A stretch of 64,000 bases of DNA from Manduca sexta (taxonomy: Eukaryota; Arthropoda; Insecta; Lepidoptera; Sphingidae): NCBI RefSeq assembly GCF_014839805.1, contig NC_051136.1:1550001-1614000 (forward strand), written 5' to 3'. Each line of letters begins with the position of its first letter. Positions within the stretch are counted from its first letter, which is position 1. The position numbers and the translations under genes were made by a program. Below the pieces are notes generated by a model that was not told where the DNA came from, made no database searches, and was given only the letters and a program-made list of their open reading frames with translations. This document shows positions 1 to 11,735 of this stretch, piece after piece.

Positions 1-2300
1 GAGTAAACGCAGATCTCGAATGTTTGGCACACAAGTTGCCCAAGTCTTGGACTAATGTGAAGGGCAATTTTTGTACGGGATACATAGTTGGATTTTGATA
101 TCAGGTAATATCTTAGACAGAGACGAAGCTCTGAGCAAAATTTAGTTATTATTATTTGAAATAGCGTCCGCATATCATTAAAACTAACCTCGCAACACGT
201 ACCTTATCCACCGAATTCATATCTCAACTCTTATAAAAATCTCCACACTACTAAAACTTCTTACATTAAACTTAATAAATGAACTTCCATACTCTTCAAA
301 GTAGCAATATTAAGTAGCAGGGAAGTTGGCCCACCGATGGGAGCACGTAAGCAGATAATAAAAATCTCCGACGCACGCCCGCCGAGTTACCAGCGACATC
401 TGCCCGACAAAGAGTTTAAATATGTGGTATTAAAAAGAAATCCAGGCCGGGTAAGGAAGTGCCGAGTCTTAGTCCGTAGGGATGGGTGTGTGGTGATGTC
501 GATGTATTGTAATATATGTGGCCTTAAGGTCAGGAAGCCCTATACCGCCAACGGGTGTGTATTTGTCTTTGTGCAGTTATGAGGATTTTAATCGAAGGAC
601 AGTTTTGATAGGACTATAGGTAAAAAAGCCAAAGATGCTCTTTTTAAGATATATACTCCGCAGAGTTGATACGGCCCATTAAATTTTAGATTTTATATCA
701 CCAATACGATAACTAAACTGAGGATTTTCTTGATTTTACAAGAACCGTTTCCCTTATGGTTTAAAATTATCGTGCAGTAAATGATTCGAGAATAATTGTT
801 AAAGATACCGGTTCGTCATTTGGCCAAAAAGTCACTTGAGTCAGATAACAAAAAAGAAGAGTCTGTTGCTAAAGTTAGTATTTAATAATAACTAAATTGG
901 AAACAAGACGCATGTAACTATTCATTGTCAAACCTCCCCTCCCCCGTCCTTTACTCTGATTTGTAAAGTTTAATTTTATTACCCCCTGTTGCATGATATT
1001 TTATCAACAGTAACTTTCCAGCCATTTTATGTTCAAATAATTCCATCACAAGGTAACAACTAACGTAATTACATATACGTACAAAAGTTTGGCTTACACG
1101 AGCTCTCTATAAATTTATTTTGTTTAAATTTACTTTTTACCTGACTCGACAGTATGAGAGCGGCTGAAATTTATAATAAGCTTAGTTTTTTTTTTGTTTT
1201 TTTTTGAGGTCATGCCCTTATGTCTGAAAACAGATGCATATAACGCACTTTTGCAGATTTATTTACTGCTCCATATTATAATAGGCTAGTTTTAATTCAT
1301 AGACATCATTTAAAAAAAAAATGAATTTGTAAATGTATCGCCATTCCTGATTGGATTCTAAATATTTTCGGCGGAAAACAATTATGACAAAATTTGAATA
1401 CATCTTAATTTATAAATCAAAGCATTAAAAACTTTCCAGACAACGAAATAGAGGCGTGTTTGTTTAGACATGTATTGCGTTTTTGTTAAATATCTTGTAA
1501 ACATTCTTGTTTGATCTCGTCTTTCTAAATCCATGAATGTCAAACTAATTTAGATATTTTACGAGTCTAAATACATTCCCAAATCTATTTTTATTGAATA
1601 TGTTTTCTTAGAATTCGTTATATTATGTTAAATGTTTTATTTAATTTCTGATAAGTTCTATAATTTCGATAAAATTCCAGAATATATTTAAGATAAACTT
1701 TATTATTTGTCATCAATTATACCACACGCTAGGCTATGCTCGCTCGCACGAAAATATTTTCTTGTAATAATAAATATATTTCATTCTACGCGATACAATT
1801 TAAACTAACAGACTAGACAAACTAGACTGTATTCAACTAGCGGAGTGTTTTTTTTTTCATAACAATTGTCAATATTATCACCCAATATTTAACCTCATAA
1901 CAATACATGAAGACATCAACATCCAAAACGTCAATTCATCGACAATAATCCATCGATAACGCGACATCACTACACCACGAAGACGGTAAAGAGGGACGGA
2001 TATAATGTAGTGCTTTCAAACATTGAAGCGAAGTTTGCCTACAGAGTAACAGACAAATGACAACCGGCCCGAGGCGGGGAGCCGGGATATTAGAAGGCTT
2101 TAAGATGGGAAAAATAGCAACTTTTACTTCTACGTACATTACCGGTGGTTGAAGATGACGAGCGGAGCGGATTTGAATTTTACGGCTTTGTTATTTTGTT
2201 CTAAAATCGAAATGGAACTTTGGGTGCGCAGAGTAGATTGTTTTTTTTTTGTTTTTATTAATCGGTTTAGTTTTATATTGCAGCTGTAACAGGATTTTTT
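1..2300. other. Unannotated AT-rich DNA
   Basis: I see no recognisable repeat, exon or RNA gene here. The one reading frame that stands out against the AT-rich background is listed separately at 337-582. Homopolymer T tracts lie near 1190 and 1850. Confidence 0.5.
337..582 (+). CDS. Unrecognised 81-codon ORF, doubtful
   Basis: This frame opens with MGARKQIIKISDARPP and is rich in Arg and Lys in its first half; the last third has several Cys. The local base composition (about 340-560) is more GC-rich than its surroundings, which is why the frame stays open. I recognise no domain, no signal peptide and no clear splice-site context. It could be an exon fragment, a decayed mobile-element ORF or chance. 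There is no neighbouring gene to give context. I would not treat it as a gene without transcript or homology support. Confidence 0.12.
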   Translation: MGARKQIIKISDARPPSYQRHLPDKEFKYVVLKRNPGRVRKCRVLVRRDGCVVMSMYCNICGLKVRKPYTANGCVFVFVQL

Positions 2301-2530
2301 TGCTGGTCGTAGGATATATATTATATCCGCTCGGTTGGCGACCATCGTAGACAAGGTTTACCCGCTATACTGGCCCACGTAAGTATGTCGCGTTCCGGGA
2401 TCAACTTGTGTATATCAGGTTCAAACAGGCCGGCATAATTGTGTCGACTGTCGAGGGGTAATCATCTCTCGTCAGTCGACATCCCATTGGACCCCACTAC
2501 TTACCATCAGGTGCAGGGGCGACATTTTCC
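2301..2530 (-). repeat. Short interspersed repeat, family F3
   Basis: This is one of at least eight copies in the window of a roughly 220-bp repeat. In its probable forward orientation (minus strand here) it starts near CACCTGATGGTAAG, passes through GTCGACACAATTATGCCGGC and ends near ATATATCCTACCACCAGC. Other copies lie near 8.8, 12.2, 13.4, 46.4, 51.9, 58.2 and 63.3 kb. It resembles common lepidopteran short repeats. I cannot tell whether it is a SINE or a LINE 3' end. Confidence 0.7.
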
Positions 2531-2639
2531 CTAACTTATATAAAAAAATGAATTTAGAATGAAAAGCGACTTTATAGATAAATAAGAAATTTATATTAAG
2601 CGACTTAAAGTATTCTTCTTTACTTGCTATAAATTAAGA

Positions 2640-2899
2640 TTAAGGCGATACCTCAAGGTCCATTTTCATACATTTTGTTTCGGCTTTAATCTGGGTAACT
2701 AAACTAAATTTAATATGACGAAATTTTAAAGGCAGAAATATCCATGATTATTAATTATTTTTACATTTTTCTTTCAACTGCGAGAACTAATCACTAACTA
2801 GACGTGAATTTAAATTCTTTACTTGCCAATACTTGTTTAGTTACCCAGATTAAAGCCGAAACAAAATGTATGAAAATGGACCTTGAGGTATCGCCTTAA
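2640..2899. mobile_element. Palindromic MITE with 65-bp perfect terminal inverted repeats
   Basis: The sequence at 2640-2704 is repeated as an exact reverse complement at 2835-2899 (65 of 65 bases). The outermost four bases at both ends are TTAA, so the element may be a TTAA-targeting, piggyBac-type MITE with 61-bp arms starting GGCGATACCTCAAGG. The 130-bp middle is AT-rich and noncoding. Perfect arms suggest a recent insertion or strong arm-to-arm correction. A superfamily other than piggyBac remains possible because the arms lack the usual CCC start. Confidence 0.85.
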
Positions 2900-3564
2900 T
2901 GTCAAATACAAAGAATTATATAAGCAAATTAATAGACGTATAAAAACGAATTCAATATCAACAGTAGATTTTAGTCCATAAACCTGTTTGCATAATGAAG
3001 TGCTGATTAACTCAAAAGCTCGTTATTCAGCTCATAACAATCACAAAGCAATGAAATGATTCACACATTTTCCCTCTTATACGTATAAAAGTAATAAATT
3101 TCTTAATCATATGTTATAAAAATAAGAACTAAAGGAGACCAAACTAGAAACAAAACATACTATAAATGTTTGAGCAAAGAGCTTCATCTTCAAAACCCCA
3201 TTCGCAGAATGCAAATGTTTAGGATGCAATTGAAACGTATAAATCTCTCGTTGCTGAGACCAGCCGGCGCGCATAAGATGTTAGTGATGTACCGCTCGGC
3301 GCGCCGTGAGAAAGAATCGTCGACGACATTTGTTTCGCCGCGTTTCGGATCCGGTTTCGCTGTAAACTTCTTGAAAAATGCAATGTTTCTTATGTGAACA
3401 AAAAGTACGCAAACTCCCACTTCGCGGGGGATATTCGCGATACCACGCGCGTATTAAAGTCTTAGTTTGAATTCGAATGTTTTTACAGAAAAGTGGTTCC
3501 ACTGTACCTGGTGGTAAGTATAATGGTTCAGATAGAAATAATTGACGAGAAATGAGTTTCCCTA
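2900..3564. other. Unannotated; GC-richer patch near 3260-3480
   Basis: No recognised repeat or gene. The stretch near 3260-3480 is distinctly GC-richer than its surroundings (ACCAGCCGGCGCGCATAAG and following) and keeps frames open on both strands, but no domain is recognisable. Confidence 0.4.
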
Positions 3565-3880
3565 AGCAGTAGACTGGTCGTTGGTCTCTTATAGATGAGA
3601 GTCCGCCTGTGTAGTTACCACCGCAATGTCTATTTCTGCCGTCAAGCAACAGTGTGTAGTCACTGTTGTGTTCCGCTTTGAAAGACATTGTAGCCAGTAT
3701 AATTACTCGATATAATAAAACTAAACACATCATGTCTTAGGTTGCGAGCGCAGTGGAATACCAATCAATAATTTGCGATTCAAGATGGCGGATGGTGTTT
3801 CTACTGATTATAGGTGATCATAGCGCATACCATCAGGCGCACGGCAAGTTCGTCGTCATTCAAAGCAAAAATGACACAAT
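3565..3880 (-). repeat. Short interspersed repeat, family F4
   Basis: A copy of a roughly 290-bp repeat found also at 42.7, 47.8, 53.6 and 62.5 kb. In minus-strand orientation it begins near ACTTGCCGTGCGCCTGATGG, contains TGGCGGCAGAAATAGACATT-like sequence and ends near TCTCATAAGAGACCAACGACC, a decayed form of the usual TCACATATGAGACCTACCACC. Both termini resemble those of family F3. This type is common in lepidopteran genomes, but I cannot assign it to a named family. Confidence 0.7.
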
Positions 3881-3895
3881 TATGCCAGTTTAAAG

Positions 3896-4215
3896 CGGCG
3901 ATAGCCTAGTTGGGTGTGGAACGGACTGCCGAGACAATGTCCGCAGGTTCAAATCCCAAGGGCACACACCTCTGAATTTCTAAAAAATCATGTGTGTATT
4001 CTTTGTGAATTTATCGTTCGCTTTAACGGTGAAGGAAAACATCGTGAGGAAACCTGCACATCTGAGAAGTTCTCTATAGGAATTTCGAAGGTGTGTGAAG
4101 TCTACCAATCCGCACTAGGCCAGCGTGGTGGACTAAGGCCTAATCCCTCTCAGTAGTAGAGGAGGCCCGTGCTCAGCAGTGGGCAAGTATATAATACAGG
4201 GCTGATATTATTATT
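3896..4215 (+). mobile_element. tRNA-derived SINE, family A
   Basis: The 5' end has an RNA polymerase III A box (TAGCCTAGTTGG, 3903-3914) and a B box (GGTTCAAATCC, 3946-3956). The body runs through ATCGTGAGGAAACCTGC and CTAGGCCAGCGTGGTGGAC to a 3' tail GGGCTGATATT followed by ATT repeats. It is one of about twelve full or partial copies in the window. It resembles Metulj-like lepidopteran SINEs; the name is an inference. An open frame across it is a translation of the repeat, not a gene. Confidence 0.85.
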
Positions 4216-4220
4216 ATTAT

Positions 4221-5659
4221 AATCAAAAGGATGTTGGTAATGAAATTTTCGAGACACTTTCGTTGTTTTGGATTGTTACAAAAGTCTAAGGGTTCAGATG
4301 TTATTGTGATTATAACACTAGATATTATTAGCGAGAACACTTACATAATATTCCGTTCCCAGAATTATATCTAGCATTATAGCATTCTGGAATATTGTGG
4401 CTTACCTATTGCTGATTAATTCTTAGAATCGGATAAGTAGTTTTATAGTTCACGTATATCCAAAGTTTACTTATTTATAATTTTAACGTACGTACCTTAA
4501 TCCAAAGTACTTCTCTGTAGAAGCACATTTGAAACCTTATTAACGGAGTAATCTAGAGGATGAATTTTGGAAAAAAACATTTTAATATTATAAATGAAGT
4601 CCAGCTTGCGGCTTCGTTTAAGTGAGGAACCTTTATCGAGATAGAAGTCCCACTCTATACTCTTATAAGATGTTATATATTTGTTAATACAAGGACATAA
4701 TCTATCGATAAGCCAAATTTCATTGCAATCCATAATAATTTCTTATCATTAATTAAAATCCATTTAGCGGTTGCTACGTTTAGTCTAACATACATTGAAA
4801 CATGTTCACAATGTATCGTACTTATATTATTAGTCAAATAAGAAATAAGATGCAAATGATTTTGAAAATGTTTGGTTTGTTGTTTGAAGTAAACGCAAAA
4901 ACTACTGAATAGATTTAAATGGAATTAGGCACACGGATAGCACCTAGGATAACACTTTAAAGGCTCCTTTTCATTCCACTATTTTGCTTCTGTGGGAAAT
5001 GTTGGAATTATTCAATCAGATTTTTTAAATAGATGGGGAATTAATCGGTTGCTACAGCGATTTAAAGATTTTTCTAGCAAGAAAAGATTGTTAAAAAATT
5101 CTAGAGATAATCTAAGTTTCTTAATAAATAATGAAACTAGCAACTTTATAGACTAATAATAAGCTATGGAGCTTACTTATGACAACCAGACCATCCATGA
5201 ACAGTAGTAACTCCATACTTTACTTAATGGGGGAGATCCTCAGTCTTTCACAGAGGATAGCTCATCTAAACTGGATAATTGAAGCGGTACAAAGTGCTGA
5301 AGCAGCAAGGTCAATATTATAAAGCATACTGCATAAACGTGGAAGACAACGCGTGCAAACACTAGCTCACAACGTGTTGACTAGATAAAGAACCTGTAGC
5401 AGCTTGTTACACCGAATTTAGCCAGGAAGTTCTGTGTTTATGTGGACTTTTAGTGCTAGTATATGGGTTAACAATCGGGATATCTCAGCTTCGATTACTA
5501 GATCGGGTATATCGTATTTTCTTACAAAATTAATCGATACTGGATCCCTACAAAATTTTATAAAATCCAAAAATTCTTTGACATTTAGAAACATAATAAT
5601 ACGAATAGTTATATTATTTTAATTCTTATTGACATCATACAGAACATAAAAAGGGTGCT
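4221..5659. other. Unannotated AT-rich DNA
   Basis: I see no gene or recognisable repeat. Confidence 0.4.
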
Positions 5660-6056
5660 TGTAAACACTAGTTGGCCAAACTTTATTTTAAGTAACATTT
5701 AGTAATCTATATGTTGGAGACAGATAGATGCCACCTCGTTAGAAGTTAGTTTAAATAAGTGACAATAGATGGCACCACATTTAAATTAATTATAACCCAA
5801 AAGTCAAGCGAGAAGCTTGAGTAAGTTCGCCGCTGGACTAGCCAAACTAGTTTGACAATTGAAAAGTCACCTGAGGCCCATATAAGGCCTAGATCTCAAG
5901 AGTAATAATCACTTATCAATTTTAGAGCGCAAGAGCAAACATTGGATTGGCTTGTCTCGTGACAAACTCACTACGTTATCCATTCTAAGTTATGGATAGC
6001 AATGTGCTGCCACCAACAGATCTCCGACACATACAATAAAGAATTGCCTAGTTACA
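5660..6056 (+). mobile_element. Possible solo LTR
   Basis: The 397-bp stretch starts TGTAAACACTAG and ends CTAGTTACA, giving a short terminal inverted repeat with the TG...CA ends typical of LTRs. A TATA-like CATATAAGG lies in the middle (about 5879) and AATAAA at 6035-6040, about 16 bases before the end, the order expected for U3-R-U5. No convincing target-site duplication is visible, and no primer-binding site or internal region follows. Confidence 0.35.
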
Positions 6057-6937
6057 CGCCGGTGTGAGCGAAAGCCTAGAGCAGGCTCCTAAATAGTGTT
6101 CTTAGTGGAGTGGCCCGCAGTAATGACAAACGGTATAAAGAAAATGTGCCGCTTTCATCGCGGCCTTCGTGTTATGACCGAACACTTTCCCTGCGCTGTC
6201 ATTTAAATTCGTCAATCACATATTTGCCGTCAACATATATATTTTTATAGGAAAAACGATGATTTTGCTAACATAAGAAATCATGATGTCTTTATGTTCT
6301 TTTTTCTGAAGATCATTTGCCTTCTGTCTGGATAATAGGAGTCTGTGACAGAGGACATACTGTTATAATGTTATGCTTTTATACAATGGGCAGTCTTAGT
6401 TGTTCAAATGTGTCTATTTTATAAAAGTAATGTTTGCTCCAAAGATATATTTTAACCTCGACACTTATCCAGGTTCCTTACTGTTCCCCAGTATTTTGTA
6501 CGTAAAAATTCATTGGACTCAAAACGTTTTTGGGTAATACCTCGTATAATGTTATAAGGCATGTCATTACCATCCAGAAAATATCATAGAGCCTCCACAT
6601 TCCTCGACACAAGTGATTAAGAGATAAGAGACAATAAAACGAGCGAAACTCTCCGCGGAAGCCGTACAAACGTTTGGCACAGGTAATGACTACGTACGAT
6701 TCCACTGCGACATGCGTGCAGCACGTGTTTTGATGGAAGCGGCTTGATCTATAACAATAATACCAGCCCTGCAGTGACGAAGGATCCATATAACTCGATT
6801 CCTGCCGACTTGCTTTTCGTGGTTATGTAAAAATGTAATTTTCATTAGATCGATCTGCGGTCCGTATTAATGCATGCGTACCTATGTATATGTTGTGTCA
6901 GGTTACCTTTTGGAAAATTTCGCCCTTGACCACTGCA
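6057..6937. other. Unannotated DNA
   Basis: No recognised repeat or gene. The open frame on the minus strand at 6478-6789 has no recognisable domain. Confidence 0.4.
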
Positions 6938-7236
6938 GCCCTGTATTATATACTGCCCGCTACTGAGCACGGGCCTCCTCTACTATTGTTAGGTTAGTTA
7001 GGTCTTAGTCCACTATCATAGCCTAGTGTGACCTAGCAGACTTCACAGACCTTTGAAATTCTTATGGAGAATTCTCATGTATAGAGTTTTCCTCATATTT
7101 CCCTTCACTGTTTAAGCAAACGATAATTTATAAACAATTCTTCAACATTCGAAGAGTCATATTTTGTGCCTTGAGTTTTGAACCTATGGACCTACGTCTA
7201 AGTAGCGTCTTTCATTCCCAACTTGGCTATTGTGCC
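6938..7236 (-). mobile_element. SINE family A, diverged copy
   Basis: The 3' tail CAGCCCTGTATTATATACTG and the CACGGGCCTCCTCTACTA motif are intact on the plus strand, while the tRNA-like head (to about 7236) is strongly diverged. It is older than the copies at 25.7 or 44.3 kb. Confidence 0.75.
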
Positions 7237-8829
7237 CATTCATTCACAAATCTATAATTATAGAGAAGATTATAAAGATTTTTTGAAATCCTAAAAACAG
7301 GTATATACGTTTCGCTTTGAAGATGCGACTGATAAATTAACACAAACGATGAGTAGTCAGATCGTTACACTTTCGTTGAATAGTTTACGGTTGGAGAAGG
7401 AATTTTTTGGTCTTCGGTCAATCTCACTGACCTTACAAAAACAACAGCAAACTATTTCTTTATGTTTGTTTTCTGGGAGACAAAATTACCCCAAGTCAGC
7501 CCATTCATACTGCGGACAATATGTTTTACATCTTAACTACCACTAATAAAGTTAGCACTTATCATTAGGCAGACGACGTGCTCGTCTCTTACTTTTCAAC
7601 TGTTAAAAATAAAACTCATATAAATAAAACAAATTCAGGTAATGTCGTAATTAAAAATGAAATTCAATGTTTTACAATTCGGCATACACTTTGCATCAGC
7701 ATCTAGACGGAATCCGTAATGAAAAGAGCTGCGAAATTAAAACTAAATGTAAAGCTCATCCAGCAACTCTACCAAGTATAGATAGAGACGAAATAAAAGT
7801 GTCGTCGGAGGCGTCTGGCTCCGGCTTACCGTTGAAAGGCTTCGGCGAGACGACTAATTGTCGACTCTACTATTGTAGTATTTGGATGAATACGTGTCTG
7901 TCCGTGCGCGGTGCGTGGAAGAGCCTCGTGACTCTACATGACGTCACAAGTGTGTGTTTTTATATTTTGGCATATTAATTAGGTACTGATACTTGTGAAA
8001 TGATAAGCTTTTGGTTTTGAATATTGTGTGTTTTAATCTCAATTCTGATATGGTTAACATAATATACCAATAGGAGATAGAGTGTCGTTGAACTTATCAA
8101 TCTTCTTATATACTTTTTAAATCATTACATTCTGTTCGAGCCTCCAAGTCTTTCATTTACTAAAAGTCGGACAGTACACTTTCAGGGAATAAATATTGTA
8201 TGTAATATATTATTCTGTGTAAAAAACTTGGAACCTTTCAAAGTATTTCATGATAATATTATTATCTTAAATTAATGACTTATTAAAAAAATATACACCT
8301 TTGTGTTCTTATTGTATTAATCGTACTATCTAGTTTTAATTCGCATCCTTAAATCCAAATTTTATTACTGTGTTTATACTTCCAAGAGGTGAGAACTTGG
8401 TGACTTGATACACACGCCTTGCCCAAATCTTACACCATTCTCTTAAATACGATACGATGTATCTACTCGATTAGTAACATTTTACCATATGATAAGCTAA
8501 TAAAAAATAGTAATAAAGAAAGAAAAAATTTGCTGAAAAATCTTAATAGCTTCAACAACTTGAACTATGAAACAAGCAGTCGTACATGAATCTCCGTCCT
8601 GAGGGCCCAAACTCGGCGACACATGTGCACGCGACAATCTATCATACCAATCACGCCCCGGGGAGCGAGTTCCTGCACTGTCTCATACGTTTCTTAATTG
8701 ACTAATTGCTTTATTATTTTATCTTCGTTGTTCTTGCAAATGTACGTTTGTTTTTTCAGTTGTTTTTCTTGAAACTGCGTTGGAATGTTTTGTAGATGCG
8801 TAAGTGTACACAAAGTGTTAAAATTCGTG
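7237..8829. other. Unannotated; a small repeat tail near 7562-7592
   Basis: TATCATTAGGCAGACGACG at about 7561 followed by TGCTCGTCTC looks like the end of family F4. The GC-richer patch 7795-7950 stays open in one frame but shows no recognisable domain. The patch near 8585-8690 is also GC-richer. Nothing else is recognisable. Confidence 0.35.
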
Positions 8830-8962
8830 TGTCGCGGGATCAGCCTGTACATATCCGGTTGCAACAGGCCGGCAAAATTGTGTCGACTGTTGAGGGGTAA
8901 TCATCTCTCGACAGTGGACATTCTATTGGACCCCACTTACCATCAGGTGTAGTGAGGTTTCT
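8830..8962 (-). repeat. Family F3, partial copy
   Basis: Contains GTGTCGCGGGATCAGCCTG through ACTTACCATCAGGTGTAGTG; the end bearing CCTACCACCAG is missing. Confidence 0.7.
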
Positions 8963-9515
8963 GTGTTGTGCATGCATAAAAAAGTGTAGTGATTTGAAAT
9001 AAGGGTGCTTTTGTATTCGGTCGGTTTATACAATTATGAAGCGAATACTATTTACTCGAAAGTTATAAAACGGCTCTTCATATTAATTCTCACCCTGAAC
9101 AAACCTCACATTAGTTAGAAAAATCTTTAAACCGTAATTTAACATTATTTCCAAACTACAGCTTTTCAAGACAATGCTAGCAATCTTCAGCATTTCTCAT
9201 TTAATACCAAAACTCTAAAGCCCAGTAAATTTATTAAAGAAATACGTCAAAAACATAAGTGCCAAGCTCAGTAACTTGTTTAAATAATTATAAAAAATAT
9301 TAACACCGGAATAAAGCACAGATTCCAATATCTTTCCCCGTGCAATACCGATATATATTTGCTGAGGACTCGTCGGGCGCACTGTACCAATATTACCTCT
9401 GTTCTTAAACGGTATTCCGCTACGGCTTTCAACTGATTAACGTTAACCGTACTGGCGGATTCATTTCAATTACATCGTTTTAAAATTGTGCTTTAGGCAT
9501 GTTTTATAAAGGGGT
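8963..9515. other. Unannotated DNA
   Basis: I see nothing recognisable here. Confidence 0.35.
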
Positions 9516-9535
9516 GTGCTAAAGTGGTGGAAAAA

Positions 9536-9870
9536 ACGGCGATAGCCTAGTTGGTTGTGGAACGGACTGCCGAGACGAATGTCCGCAGGTTCAAATCCTA
9601 AAGGCACACACCTCTGACTCTTCTAAAAAAATATGTGTGTATTCTTTGTGAATTATCGCTTGCTTTAACGGTGAAGGAAAACATCGTGAGGAAACCTGCA
9701 TACCTGAGAAATTCTCTGTAGGAATTTTCGAGGGTGTGTGAAGTCTACCAATCCGCACTAGGCGAGCGTGGTGGACTAAGGTCTTATCCCTCTCAGTAGA
9801 AGAGGAGGACCGTGCCCAATAGTGGGACAGTATATACTACAGGGCTGATATTATTATTTATTATTATTAT
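9536..9870 (+). mobile_element. SINE family A inserted next to a LINE fragment
   Basis: The A box (TAGCCTAGTTGG) and B box (GGTTCAAATCC) are intact and the tail is an ATT microsatellite. The flanks TGCTAAAGTGGTGG (before) and TGCTAATGTGGTTGG (after) look like a diverged target-site duplication. The downstream flank continues into the LINE fragment at 9872, so the SINE probably landed in it. Confidence 0.85.
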
Positions 9871-9871
9871 G

Positions 9872-10165
9872 CTAATGTGGTTGGGCATTTGGAGAGGATG
9901 ATAGGAGACTGGCAAAAAGGATTTATAAGGCGAATGTGGATGGAAGAGCCGGTAGGGATCGACCGCACCGAAGCTTCGAATGTCAGATATCTGACATTCG
10001 TTGTAAAGGCCAGGTCAAAAGTACCCTGAACCGGCGGGAATGCATGAAAAGATTGATGAAGGTGGAAGCAAGAGAAGTATGCCAGAATCGTGCAAAGTTG
10101 CATTCCATAGTCTCTGACTACCCCTTTAGGATAAAAGCGTCAAACTATGTATGTATAAAGGGGGC
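9872..10165 (+). pseudogene. Non-LTR retrotransposon ORF C-terminal fragment
   Basis: The translation contains RLAKRIYKANVDGRAGRDRP followed by an F-x-C-Q-I-S-D-I stretch, then NRRECMKRLMKVEAREVC and HSIVSDYP, ending near 10136. This is the pattern at the C-terminal end of a group of lepidopteran LINE ORF2 proteins. At least one frameshift lies near 9890 and there is no reverse transcriptase core, so it is a dead 5'-truncated copy. A second copy of the same region is nested at 58225-58455. I am confident that it is a mobile-element remnant, less so of the clade. Confidence 0.65.
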
Positions 10166-11572
10166 AAGGCCCATCCTTATACTGTACGTGTATTGCATTA
10201 AAGATTACATTAAAATAAAAGTACTTAGTTTTGAAAAATGTTTGTTGTAGTCTACACGTATTATTTATACTATGATCACATAAAGGAAATTTTTTAATAG
10301 GTAGACATAATATACTTAGCATATTACCAATAATTTGAAAATGCTATAAAAAAATCAGCCTAACATTTTCAAGCCGAGGGGAAAAAAACTCCAGCATTAA
10401 AGAATTATAATGTCTCATTCAGTATTTCATAATCTTATTACTTAAAGGCCGCCTGATGGTTGGCTCGCTTATATTACGCAAGGTGTGGTGCAAGTTGCAG
10501 CGATTGGAGGACAAGAACTGATAGGTCAGCAGATGCTAATCGTGCTAAACTCATATTGGTGAAATTTGATAAGCTAGTTAGTAATATGTATTCTTTGTAT
10601 ATATAAAATGTAGAATAACAGGCTAAAGTGGTAATTATGATCGGTATAATATAATATGATTTATTCTTACAGTAGTTAAAAGTATCCGCGGTCATTTTTT
10701 ATACAGTGGAATAACCAGAGAGCAATCCGATTACCTGATGGTAAGCGTTATATAACTACCCATAAATCAATATTTGATAGCAATTGCACCTAAATTTAAA
10801 ATAACGTGCACTCTAAGACAATTGATTTTAAGTCGCTTATTGCCCATTAAAATAAGTACGTACAATGTCCTTCTTCGAAAAAAAAACCGAGCGTGCAAAT
10901 GCTGCTATGTAATAGAAATAGATGTTGCAATAGCATACGAGAAATGTACTATCCTTTACGTGATGCCTTTAGCTCTAATTGAAACACGACTGTCATCAGA
11001 GCAGTTTATTTGCAGTTAATAATAAATAATCTTATAAACCGCTATCCGCTATCAAAGCGACGGCGTCTCAATAAGTTGGTTGTGTTAATAATTAATTTTT
11101 GTTGGGTCCGCCTGACTGAGTACAAGTTAAATTAGATCTTCGAGTTCTTAAGATTTGAAAGTTGCCCGTTTATTGGGCGATGTCTTGTTACTGAATTTAC
11201 AACTTCTCCATCGAGATGTGGTAACTTACGCTTTTAAGTAACTATATTAGTGATGTCATTACACCGAGTTGAAAATTGTGGCCAAGTTATGGTTTCAAGG
11301 AAGTTTGTTTTATGTTTCTAGTCTTTTAAAGAAGGTAACATTGTTAAGCCTGTTGGTTCTGGTGAAGTCTTAATAAACGTTTAGAGATTGATTTATCCTT
11401 ATATTTTTAACATCTCATGAAACCCAAAACCAGAGTTTTAACTAGCATAGATAATTGATGGGTGAAAGATAAGCACGTCTGTACAAAACCTACACTGGAA
11501 CATTTGGACATAGCATCTCAATTTGTTGTATAAAAAATCAAACTCAGATCTTTTGAACTCAACTACGACATA
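10166..11572. other. Unannotated; two small CCTGATGG repeat tails
   Basis: GGCCGCCTGATGGTTGGCTC near 10447 and TTACCTGATGGTAAGCGTTA near 10731 look like ends of the F3/F4-type repeats or of a LINE. Otherwise I see nothing recognisable. Confidence 0.35.
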
Positions 11573-11735
11573 CGTCAGACACGACACACTCCAGCTAGGT
11601 GGAGTGACGATCAGCGAAAGGTCGCTGGTAAGAACTGGATGCGACAGGCCGAAGACAGGGTAAAATGGCACATATTGGAGGAGGTCTATGTCCAGCTGTG
11701 GACAAAGATATAGGTGATGATGACGACATACTTCT
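11573..11735 (+). pseudogene. RTE-type LINE ORF2 C-terminus with 3' tail
   Basis: In frame from about 11573 the translation includes ARWSDDQRKVAGKNWMRQAE, then DRVKWHILEEVYVQLWTKI and a stop at 11711-11713, followed at once by GTGATGATGACGAC. The W-x-D-D...AG-x-x-W-x-x-x-A-x-D-R-x-x-W...E-x-Y-V-Q-x-W pattern and the TGATGA tail are the signature of RTE-clade endonuclease-reverse transcriptase 3' ends in Lepidoptera. Only this end is present, the usual result of incomplete target-primed reverse transcription. Confidence 0.8.

Noticed and set aside
3281..3733. 150-codon minus-strand ORF, the longest in the window
   Set aside because: More than a third of it runs through repeat family F4 and the rest through a GC-rich patch; no domain is visible.
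3914..4156. 80-codon ORF with a peptide (ILCEFIVRFNGEGKHREETC...) found again at 25747-25947 and 44348-44608
   Set aside because: It is the translation of SINE family A. The frame stays open only in the least diverged copies and SINEs are noncoding.
7667..7978. 103-codon ORF in a GC-richer patch
   Set aside because: No domain, signal peptide or splice context; the GC content alone can explain the open frame.
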